Of a DNA stretch of 8,245 nucleotides, positions 1 to 5,867 are shown piece by piece (within the stretch, counting starts at the first letter, position 1; each line of letters starts with the position of its first letter). Below the pieces are notes generated by a model. That model saw only the letters and a program-made list of their open reading frames with translations, did no database searches and was not told where the DNA came from. Position numbers and translations under genes: made by a program. Source of the DNA: Sabulitectum sp964604135 (GTDB lineage Bacteria > Fermentibacterota > Fermentibacteria > Fermentibacterales > JCC-6); assembly GCA_964604135.1 (NCBI GenBank), contig CAZRXU010000109.1, positions 1-8,245 on the forward strand, read 5' to 3'.

Positions 1-1418
1 GCAATGCTGTGGTGAATGCCTGCTTTGGTTCCGTTTGTTAACCCCTGTGCAATTGAAGTTGTCATCATGGATGAAGGGGAACCCTGCCAGTAAATGCCGT
101 CAACACTTCCATGACCTGCGTAGTGTACCCAATTTGTGCCGGTATTGATAACATCAACAGGTGTTGTGAAGCCATCACTAAACCGGGCGGTTTCGTAAGC
201 CTTGTTTACAGCCCAGCCCGATGGAAGATTAACTGCAATTGAATCACAGACTTTCGCACCGGTGTAACCGGTGAACAAACCTGCTCCGCAGAGCATTGCT
301 GTTGTCTGCCAGTCTCCAACAGGAGGAGAGCTTTCGTAGTTAGTGGTTCTCTCAACAAATATCGCCGCATCACCGGTAGTGTTGAACAAAGCCCTTCCCA
401 CCGCTACATCTGCGTAAAGATCAAGGCTGTCATCCGGCTGCCCGTAGTTATGATCACCGCTTGCATCCCAGGTGCCGTCAAGATCGCTGAAGTACAGGTC
501 TGCGGGAGCAGTGTCTGTGTAGCCCTCACAGGAAAGATTCACGGACCGAACAGGAACAACAGACTGGTCCCCTGCAAGCAGAACGTACTTAACCCCATCG
601 GTACTGAATCTCTGTTTGATGTAATTACGCAACTTTTCCGCGTCATCGTAACCTGATGTAGAGGAAAGAACATCTGCAATGTCCACCAGCTCTGTAACAA
701 TTCCGTTTGAATTCTTGAATGCAACAAATGGTGTAAATGAACCCAAATAGTCACTGGAAGTTATAACAAGGTAGTCTACCCCGTTATAACCAGCAGACAG
801 AGGGCTGCAATGCTGAATATCTTCCGGGTTGTCAACCCAGCCGCGAAGCTGTTTACCTGCTGTTTCAGCCTGAGAGGAAGAAACAGAAGAAGCAGCCCCC
901 TGACTCCAGGTAACGGTTATATCCAGAGCCGGAACAAACTTCAGCTCTCTGGAAACTGGATTGTAGGTATACGGATATACAAGGAAACTCACAATCGTAT
1001 ATCCGGATTTGTTCCCTGTTCTAATGTTCTGCACCCTCCCGGCAGGCCAGAAAGCATCAGAGCTGTAGATTGACGGATTTTCCCGAATCATCTGCGGTGT
1101 GGAAAAAACCGCACTGAAGGGTCGAGGTACAGCCGCAGGCTGAATAACACCCGAAACACTTGTTACCACTGTCTCCGGTGCATCTGCAGATACAGCTACA
1201 TTACAGGCTCCTGAAGGTACTACAAGAGCAACAACCTGTGCCGGAAGTAGCGGTTCTCCAGGAGAACCGGCAGCATCACAGCCGGGAAACTGTACTCTTG
1301 TGTATCCCATGTAACGGGATTCCAGAGGTGCTCGGTTCTGAAAATCAAGATGATATGTAAGCTGAGCGGCAGAAGCCGAAACACAACCCACAAACAGAGC
1401 AGCAAAAAAACTTCGCAT
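1..1418 (-). CDS. Exported C25 (gingipain-like) cysteine peptidase, 3' part missing
   Basis: The frame is open without a stop from ATG at 1418 to the left edge, giving 472 residues of a longer protein. The start follows GTGGAG at 5 nt spacing and opens a signal peptide (MRSFFAALFVGCVSASA, cleavage near residue 17-20). A beta-rich propeptide-like region covers about 20-240. The catalytic region carries C25 hallmarks: VKYVLLAGD (276-284) followed by VVPVR, ADLYFSDLDGTWD (306-318), ADVAVGR (336-342), and WVHYAGHGS (430-438), where His436 is the expected catalytic His. The nucleophile Cys normally lies a few dozen residues later and falls outside the window, so activity cannot be judged. Family members are secreted cysteine endopeptidases, often exported by the type IX system in FCB bacteria; that route is inferred, because the C-terminal sorting domain would also be outside. 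It is the last visible gene of the minus-strand cluster, 53 bp after membrane protein A. Confidence 0.88.
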   Translation of the reverse strand, partial: MRSFFAALFVGCVSASAAQLTYHLDFQNRAPLESRYMGYTRVQFPGCDAAGSPGEPLLPAQVVALVVPSGACNVAVSADAPETVVTSVSGVIQPAAVPRPFSAVFSTPQMIRENPSIYSSDAFWPAGRVQNIRTGNKSGYTIVSFLVYPYTYNPVSRELKFVPALDITVTWSQGAASSVSSSQAETAGKQLRGWVDNPEDIQHCSPLSAGYNGVDYLVITSSDYLGSFTPFVAFKNSNGIVTELVDIADVLSSTSGYDDAEKLRNYIKQRFSTDGVKYVLLAGDQSVVPVRSVNLSCEGYTDTAPADLYFSDLDGTWDASGDHNYGQPDDSLDLYADVAVGRALFNTTGDAAIFVERTTNYESSPPVGDWQTTAMLCGAGLFTGYTGAKVCDSIAVNLPSGWAVNKAYETARFSDGFTTPVDVINTGTNWVHYAGHGSVDGIYWQGSPSSMMTTSIAQGLTNGTKAGIHHSI

Positions 1419-1471
1419 TTAAACTCCACTCTTTTACGGCGCGGGGAATTCTATTCAGTTAAGTGCCAGTA

Positions 1472-1912
1472 TTACTCGAAAGCGCTTGAATCTTCGGGCA
1501 GTGCCGGGGAAGCTGCACCGCTGTTTCTGTTAAACAATTCCTTCACAGAATCATCCTGAAGGGTAACCAGGGTAAAAACGCCCAGAACTGTACCCATCGG
1601 AATAAATATACACAACACACCTGCCCCGTACAGACAGACCTGATACTTCGTCTGTCTGTCGAGATTCTTTCCCGCAAGAAACACCAGAAAAGCGATCCCC
1701 CACCCCAGAAGAATAATCAGTCCCACAACAACAGAGATTGCTGCCCCAAGTATTCCAAGAACAGGTTCTTCCTGGGAAACCCCCCCGACAGTAAGTGTTA
1801 TTCCCATGGCGAGATGAAGCAGTGGCAGGCAGAAGATAAGGGCGATAATGCCAGCCATAATGTAGTGAAAAATAGAAAGCAGATGCAGCGTATCTTTGCC
1901 TGTAATACTCAT
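1472..1912 (-). CDS. Small four-helix membrane protein A (paralogue of the gene at 3275-3703)
   Basis: This 146-residue protein is of unknown function. Four hydrophobic stretches fit transmembrane helices near residues 11-30, 31-45, 52-80 and 92-116. A short charged loop, GKNLDRQTKYQ (81-91), lies between helices 3 and 4. The C-terminal part has PMGTVLGVFTLVTLQ (105-119), a pattern I have seen in many small uncharacterised bacterial membrane proteins, then a soluble tail VKELFN plus about 18 variable residues. It aligns without gaps to the second copy upstream over residues 1-128, with about 78 identities by hand count. The start ATG follows GGGGGAG at very short spacing, so initiation may be weak or coupled. 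It sits between the GH5 gene (90 bp upstream) and the C25 peptidase (53 bp downstream). The context suggests a role at the membrane linked to exported hydrolases, but nothing in the sequence proves it. Confidence 0.82.
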   Translation of the reverse strand: MSITGKDTLHLLSIFHYIMAGIIALIFCLPLLHLAMGITLTVGGVSQEEPVLGILGAAISVVVGLIILLGWGIAFLVFLAGKNLDRQTKYQVCLYGAGVLCIFIPMGTVLGVFTLVTLQDDSVKELFNRNSGAASPALPEDSSAFE

Positions 1913-2002
1913 AGCTCCCCCTGTCTTGTAACAACGGTACGATCCTCTTCTGCAAAAATAGCAGCTTCAACACCGTATAACAAACTGAAACAAATCTGCA
2001 GG

Positions 2003-3256
2003 TTAGTTGACATCCGGAACTGTACCGGTTCTCAGGCTGGAAGGGCGAACGGTATTGAATGACCAGAAGCCGGTAACAACATCAAACAATTCATTCTCTG
2101 TTTCCATCATATTTGCCGGGTCTTCACCGTAAAGAATACTCATAAAGTTAACACCCTCATTCCACGGCTGCCACACAGGATCCCAGACCCAGAGTGAGTA
2201 GTTGAGGCCAAGTTGTTCAAATATTTGCATCTCATCCCGCATAAATTCAGCAGCACCCGGTGCCCATCTGGCAACTCCATACTCGTTTACTGCCACAACC
2301 ACACGGTGTTCTGCAGCAAAATCTGAAGCCTGTGAAATGTACTTCTCAAGCCAGTTTCTGTCGACGGTGTCTTCATAGCCGTCGTAATCAAAATCAACCT
2401 GCCCGGGATATGAGTACGCCTCACCCGGCTCCTGATGTGTGTACTGATCAGGCATGTACTGGTGAAATGTATACACAAGCTTCTCTGCGTCAGCCGGTTT
2501 TATGTATGTAAGCCAGCTTAGTGCGCTGTAACCGTCTGATCCAACAAGAACAGGGGTATCTGAATCCACTTCCCTGATGGCCTGAACAACACGGGGATAC
2601 CACATGTTCCAGTCGAAAATGGTACCGCCGTGAACCGCGTAAAAGTGATCCCTGTCCCAGTCATCAAACATTTCATTTGCGTTGGGTTCGCACAACAGGT
2701 CGTATCCCAATACAACGGGGTTGTCTCTGTATCGTTCTGCTGTGTACCGCCACATCTCCACCCATGCCGCCTGCGCCGCTTTATCTCCCCACAGGTTCTC
2801 TATTAAATCCTCCGGCTCAAACCAGTCGTCATCGCGGTAGAAGGTGAAGTCGTTGCGCCCGGGCCCTGTACGAAATGTAATCACCACGAACATATCAGCA
2901 CGGGCTGCCATTGCTATCATACTGTCAAGATTTTCAACCACCTTCTCATCAAGTATGTAAGGCGGCCTTTCGGTAAATACACCTGGATGAGAAAGGTTAA
3001 CATAGTTTGCTCCCAGTGCAGCCAGTGCATCAAAGTCAGACTGTGCGTACGGCGGCCCAATGTAACCATCTCCCAGAAATTCATTACCGTCATACTTCGG
3101 TACCACAATTCTCTGCCAGATGTTAGCGCCGCGAAGCTGTGTGCCACCGTTCCACAGAGACCACTTGCTGTATTCAGCAGATGCAAAGACTCTGGAAAAG
3201 CTGCCTGCAAGCAAAAGGATCAGAATAAACACTCGGAACCGTATACGCTCATTCAT
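2003..3256 (-). CDS. Exported GH5-type glycoside hydrolase (cellulase/mannanase-like)
   Basis: The 417-residue protein has a clear signal peptide (hydrophobic core VFILILLLAG, AxA site ASA at 25-27). The mature part matches the clan GH-A (beta/alpha)8 barrel of family 5: LRGANIW (41-47) at the start, NLSHPG (87-92), Glu190 in DLLCEPN as acid/base, HQY (265-267), Glu325 in VAVNEYG as nucleophile, and WVWDP (356-360) near the last strand. Length fits a single catalytic domain with no carbohydrate-binding module. Family members hydrolyse beta-1,4-linked glucans, mannans or related polymers; the substrate here cannot be told. Two unusual points: the normally conserved Asn before the acid/base Glu is Cys189, and the beta3 His region reads VITFRTGPGRND. 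It starts 18 bp after the stop of membrane protein B, without a good Shine-Dalgarno, so translational coupling is likely. Exported to the periplasm or beyond. Confidence 0.85.
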   Translation of the reverse strand: MNERIRFRVFILILLLAGSFSRVFASAEYSKWSLWNGGTQLRGANIWQRIVVPKYDGNEFLGDGYIGPPYAQSDFDALAALGANYVNLSHPGVFTERPPYILDEKVVENLDSMIAMAARADMFVVITFRTGPGRNDFTFYRDDDWFEPEDLIENLWGDKAAQAAWVEMWRYTAERYRDNPVVLGYDLLCEPNANEMFDDWDRDHFYAVHGGTIFDWNMWYPRVVQAIREVDSDTPVLVGSDGYSALSWLTYIKPADAEKLVYTFHQYMPDQYTHQEPGEAYSYPGQVDFDYDGYEDTVDRNWLEKYISQASDFAAEHRVVVAVNEYGVARWAPGAAEFMRDEMQIFEQLGLNYSLWVWDPVWQPWNEGVNFMSILYGEDPANMMETENELFDVVTGFWSFNTVRPSSLRTGTVPDVN

Positions 3257-3274
3257 GCAGCCACTTTCTCACTG

Positions 3275-3703
3275 CTACACAGAATCCGGTTGACCATCTA
3301 AAATGGGTTGCTCCTTCTTATTGAAAAGCTGTTTCACATTGTCTTCCTGAAGTGTTACCAGAGTAAATATTCCAAGGATTGTACCAAGGGGCATAAATAC
3401 GCACACCACACCAGCACCAATCATGCAGAGCTGGTACTTCGTCTGCCGATCCAGGTTTTTTCCTGTACCAAATACGAATATGGCAAGACTCCATCCAATG
3501 ACAATAAGAATTGCTGCGACAACAACAAAGATCGCACCGACAACTCCTGCTGCTGGCTCATCATTGCTAACGCATCCCACAGCCAGAAACATACCTGCGG
3601 TTAAGTGAATCAGTGGCAAACACGCAGTAAGAGCAATCAGCCCTGCGATTACATAGTGAAATACCGCCAGAAGATGCAGTGTGTCCTTGCTGGATGCGCT
3701 CAT
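3275..3703 (-). CDS. Small four-helix membrane protein B, first gene of the minus-strand cluster
   Basis: This 142-residue protein of unknown function shares the architecture of the copy at 1472-1912: four hydrophobic segments, the same N-terminal KDTLHLL (6-12) with FHY (15-17), the loop GKNLDRQTKYQ (81-91) and the tail motif PLGTILGIFTLVTLQ (105-119) followed by VKQLFN. Only the last 14-18 residues are unrelated between the copies. Identity is about 61% over 128 residues, so the duplication is old at DNA level. The ATG at 3703 is preceded by a strong GGAGGAG at good spacing, so this is the best-translated gene of the cluster and probably its first. The GH5 gene follows after 18 bp. A partner, anchoring or envelope-sensing role for the exported enzyme is possible but is inference from gene order only. 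Confidence 0.83.
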   Translation of the reverse strand: MSASSKDTLHLLAVFHYVIAGLIALTACLPLIHLTAGMFLAVGCVSNDEPAAGVVGAIFVVVAAILIVIGWSLAIFVFGTGKNLDRQTKYQLCMIGAGVVCVFMPLGTILGIFTLVTLQEDNVKQLFNKKEQPILDGQPDSV

Positions 3704-3738
3704 TCTTGATCTCCTCCTTCAGTAATGCCGTTGATTTA

Positions 3739-3767
3739 ATACTAAACAAAGTTGAATTGTATTCCAA
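3739..3767 (-). promoter_or_regulatory. Candidate sigma70-type promoter for the membrane protein/hydrolase operon
   Basis: Read on the minus strand, TTGGAA (3767-3762) and TAGTAT (3744-3739) are separated by 17 bp. Each hexamer matches four of six consensus bases. Transcription would start near 3732, leaving a leader of about 29 nt that contains the GGAGGAG ribosome binding site of gene B. No other convincing promoter was found inside the cluster down to the C25 gene. Confidence 0.4.
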
Positions 3768-3826
3768 ATTGCGCCGATTGCATGAATCCCAACCAATTCC
3801 CATATTGTACGCATCATTGGAGGAAC

Positions 3827-4603
3827 ATGAAAAACTGGATCACAAACAGAGAATTAATGAAGTCACACTTTGCTGCACCCGAATTTCTGGAAGAAGAATC
3901 AGATCAGGTTCGCGGGGTTAGTCCACCTCCGGTGGAATCACAGGCTCTTCCCGACTCCCTAGAAATTGCTCTTCCTGATTACAGCAGTGTAGAAGCAGGT
4001 AAACCTTACCTTTCAGACTGTATTCTTGACCGGGTGAGCAGACGGAAATACACTTCTGGAAGTATTACACTGGGAGAACTTTCTTTCATGCTGTGGGCAA
4101 CCCAGGGAATAAAAAAAACTATCAATGCATACAAAGACAGGGGAACTGTTACTTTCAGAACAGTTCCTTCAGCTGGTGCCCGTCACCCTTTTGAAACCTA
4201 TCTTTCAATCAATAGAGTCACTGGACTAAAACCCGGCATCTACCGCTATTCAGCGCTGAGGCACAGCCTGATCTTCCTGTTTCAAGTGAACGATTTAGAG
4301 AACAAACTCACTGCTGCAGCTGTGGGGCAGAGTTTCACAGGCGATGCACCTGTTGTTTTCTTCTGGGCGTGCAAACCCTATTTGGGAGAATGGCGCTACA
4401 AAGGAGAATCGCACAAAGCCATGCTTCTTGACGCAGGTCATGTGTGCCAGAACCTCTACCTTGCCGCAGAGTCTCTTCAACTAGGAACTGTAGCCATTGC
4501 CGCATATTCACAGAGCAAAGCAGACGATCTTCTGCAGCTGGATGGAGTTGATGAGTTTGTTGTCTACCTGGCCCCGGTGGGAAGGGTTAAGGAAACCGTA
4601 TAA
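3827..4603 (+). CDS. SagB-type nitroreductase-fold FMN oxidoreductase, stand-alone
   Basis: From ATG at 3827 the protein has 258 residues. Motifs follow the SagB-type dehydrogenase family: N-terminal NREL-MKSHF (7-15), SDQVRGVSPPP (25-35), SRRKY (71-75), LWATQGI (89-95), FRTVPSAGARHPFETY (110-125), GQ (167-168), DAGHVCQNLYLAAE (202-215) and PVGR (250-253). Members bind FMN; the namesake oxidises azolines to azoles in thiazole/oxazole peptides. Many, like this one, occur without the cyclodehydratase, and their substrates are unknown. I chose this start because GGAGG lies just ahead (spacing only 3 nt) and the family's N-terminal motif begins here. The frame is open upstream to a TTG at 3752, which lacks a ribosome binding site. 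It is transcribed divergently from the hydrolase operon, and no YcaO-like or precursor-peptide gene is visible nearby. The protein looks intact and cytoplasmic. Confidence 0.87.
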   Translation: MKNWITNRELMKSHFAAPEFLEEESDQVRGVSPPPVESQALPDSLEIALPDYSSVEAGKPYLSDCILDRVSRRKYTSGSITLGELSFMLWATQGIKKTINAYKDRGTVTFRTVPSAGARHPFETYLSINRVTGLKPGIYRYSALRHSLIFLFQVNDLENKLTAAAVGQSFTGDAPVVFFWACKPYLGEWRYKGESHKAMLLDAGHVCQNLYLAAESLQLGTVAIAAYSQSKADDLLQLDGVDEFVVYLAPVGRVKETV

Positions 4604-4631
4604 TTATTCCAGATTGAATACGGTTTATTTT
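4593..4631 (+). terminator. Intrinsic terminator of the SagB-type gene, overlapping its stop codon
   Basis: AAACCGTAT (4593-4601) pairs perfectly with ATACGGTTT (4618-4626), leaving a 16-nt loop that can extend the stem by AAT/ATT with a small bulge. The plus-strand side continues into TTTATTTTC. The left arm includes the first base of the TAA stop codon. On the minus strand no T tract follows, so it should act on the plus-strand gene. Confidence 0.6.
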
Positions 4632-4873
4632 CATTCCCATTCTTCCCTGTCCCATTGGTTCTGCAAATACCTTGTAAGCCTGTCATCTTCATTCCGGGCC
4701 ATAGTTTAATATGCTTCTTCCCATTTTTGCCTACACTGTCTAGATGATTTGATAACGAGCTTTTTCTCATGAACTTCAAGCTCAACTTCCCCATGCAATC
4801 CACACTGGTCAAGAATCGGTTTGGGGATTCGCACCCCCCGTGAATTACCTGTTTTGATTATGGAAGCTTTCAT
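4631..4873 (-). pseudogene. MazE/AbrB-type antitoxin gene interrupted by an in-frame stop, no toxin partner
   Basis: From ATG at 4873 the frame encodes 55 residues: MKASIIKTGNSRGVRIPK, then a swapped-hairpin AbrB/MazE DNA-binding domain (EVELEVHEKKLVIKS) and RQKWEEAY, ending at TAA (4706-4708). The same frame continues after the stop with 24 codons, TMARNEDDRL..., ending REEWE before TGA at 4631. That tail is what full-length antitoxins of this family have: an acidic, partly disordered toxin-binding segment after W-E-E-A-F and a terminal E-W-E. So this was one gene of about 80 codons, now cut between its DNA-binding and toxin-binding parts. The MazF-like toxin gene normally overlaps or directly follows, but the next gene is the convergent SagB-type one. 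The truncated product could still bind DNA. A near-consensus promoter remains upstream. A sequencing error is an alternative for the stop. Confidence 0.78.
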
Positions 4874-4899
4874 TCTACACCACTCTGCTGGTTATTTAT

Positions 4900-4927
4900 A
4901 TTGTAATTGCATTTGGCGGATTGTCAA
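4900..4927 (-). promoter_or_regulatory. Near-consensus sigma70 promoter of the antitoxin remnant
   Basis: On the minus strand a perfect TTGACA (4927-4922) is followed after 16 bp by TACAAT (4905-4900), five of six matches to the -10 consensus. Transcription would begin near 4893, about 20 nt ahead of the ATG at 4873. The site is intact although the gene behind it is interrupted. Confidence 0.65.
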
Positions 4928-4968
4928 TTTTCTTCAAAACGATCAGATCAGGGCTGATTCCGGCGTAA

Positions 4969-5683
4969 TCAATTTAGAATTTGTTCAACTTCTTCAATAC
5001 TGCCAACTATGAAATCCGGATCAATATGAAGATCACTAACTCCATTCTCAATCAGTACTGTTTTCATACCTGTTCTGATCGCTCCATCAATATCATACTT
5101 CGGTGAATTCCCAACGAAAACACACTCTTCAGGTCTGATAAGAAGTCGCTTACAAGCCATTTTTTCATGCCTGTGATTCGGGCTTCGCATCCTTCTCTTC
5201 TCCGGATATCTATATGCATTGGAAGTAATCATTCAATCCCGCAGCCCATATCCTCTTTGTCTGCATTACGGGATCGTAGGCATTGGTAAGGATTCCCAGC
5301 TTTACATGGTCGTTCAGTTTTCTTAAAAGAGTTTCAGCGCCGGATACGGTTTTGTGTGTTCAAGAAGTTTAGCCTTGTATCTTTCAACGATAACGTCGTT
5401 CCAGGCAATGCCAAAATCCCTGAAAGTTTTCACCAGCTGGTAATGATGCATTGTGAGTGGATCTACTGCACCGGAACTGGCAAGCCCGTGAAACTTCATT
5501 ATTATGAAACACTACCCGATCCACGAAATCTTTCATAGCAGCACTGCTGTTCGTCTCACTGAGAATACCGGCAAGACTTTCAGTATCTGAGTTTACGAAA
5601 TCAACCAGAGTTCCATCAAAATCAAATAGTACAGCCTTGATCAATATCGCTTCTTTCTTGCGTTCTGCAGCTGAACATGACAT
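4969..5683 (-). pseudogene. HAD-superfamily phosphatase gene with three frameshifts and a nonsense codon
   Basis: Pieces in three frames rebuild a HAD hydrolase of normal length (about 235-240 residues). Piece 1 (5683 to about 5500) holds motif I, LFDFDGTLVDF, with the nucleophile Asp. The frame then shifts near 5500 to MKFHGLASSGAVDPL... (to about 5350), and again in an A run near 5350-5354 to KTVSGAETLLRKLND..., which includes motif II, LGILTNAYDP. A TAG at 5210-5212 cuts this piece; the frame resumes with ISGEEKDAKP (motif III Lys). A third shift near 5165-5170 leads to EKMACKRLLIRPEECVFVGN and motif IV, with Asn where GD is usual, ending at TGA 4969. This fits the HAD-IA/phosphoglycolate phosphatase-like group of small-molecule phosphatases. 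No intact protein can be made. The start is uncertain: ATG at 5683 or a TTG near 5645. Substrate unknown. Confidence 0.85.
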
Positions 5684-5806
5684 CCAACTCTCATCGCCCC
5701 GACTGTGGATACATAATGCCTCCGCCTGTAAATACTCAGTCCTCTGTATTTTTTGTTTGTCAACATATGGCGGTACACAACTCTTTTTCGTTTCACGACT
5801 GTTGTA

Positions 5807-5835
5807 TTGGCAGCCCCTTACTATATTACTATATT
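5807..5835 (+). promoter_or_regulatory. Sigma70-type promoter of the propeller protein gene
   Basis: TTGGCA (5807-5812) and TATATT (5830-5835) are separated by exactly 17 bp, each matching five of six consensus bases. The start site would be near 5842, giving a leader of about 26 nt that ends in AAAGGAG (5856-5862), 5 nt before ATG. A second possible -10, TATAGT, lies at 5838-5843. The AT-rich stretch 5820-5841 stands out from its surroundings. Confidence 0.6.
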
Positions 5836-5867
5836 TTTATAGTACGCTAGTACAGAAAGGAGATTTT

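Noticed and set aside
1551..1973. 140-codon minus-strand frame overlapping membrane protein A
   Set aside because: It is an out-of-frame shadow of a gene with a clear paralogue; its translation shows no hydrophobic or motif pattern.
1913..2002. Possible promoter or terminator in the 90-bp gap between the GH5 gene and membrane protein A
   Set aside because: No paired hexamers at proper spacing and no convincing hairpin were found, so read-through in one operon is assumed.
3752..3826. Upstream extension of the SagB-type gene from a TTG, adding a cysteine- and histidine-rich leader
   Set aside because: The frame is open but the TTG and the ATG at 3782 have no ribosome binding site, the stretch overlaps the divergent promoter region, and family members begin with the NREL-MK motif found just after ATG 3827.
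4564..4812. 82-codon minus-strand frame overlapping the SagB-type 3' end
   Set aside because: It is a shadow of the antitoxin frame, with no ribosome binding site and low-complexity composition.
4631..5683. Stop-codon reassignment as an explanation for the internal stops
   Set aside because: Both TAA and TAG interrupt, frames also shift, and all other genes use normal stops without internal ones.
5720..5763. Possible minus-strand promoter for the HAD gene, beginning with a perfect TTGACA at 5763-5758
   Set aside because: No acceptable -10 hexamer is found at 15-19 bp spacing.
5637..5867. N-terminal extension of the propeller protein
   Set aside because: It overlaps the HAD gene start and the promoter, and the real start at 5868 has AAAGGAG and a signal peptide.
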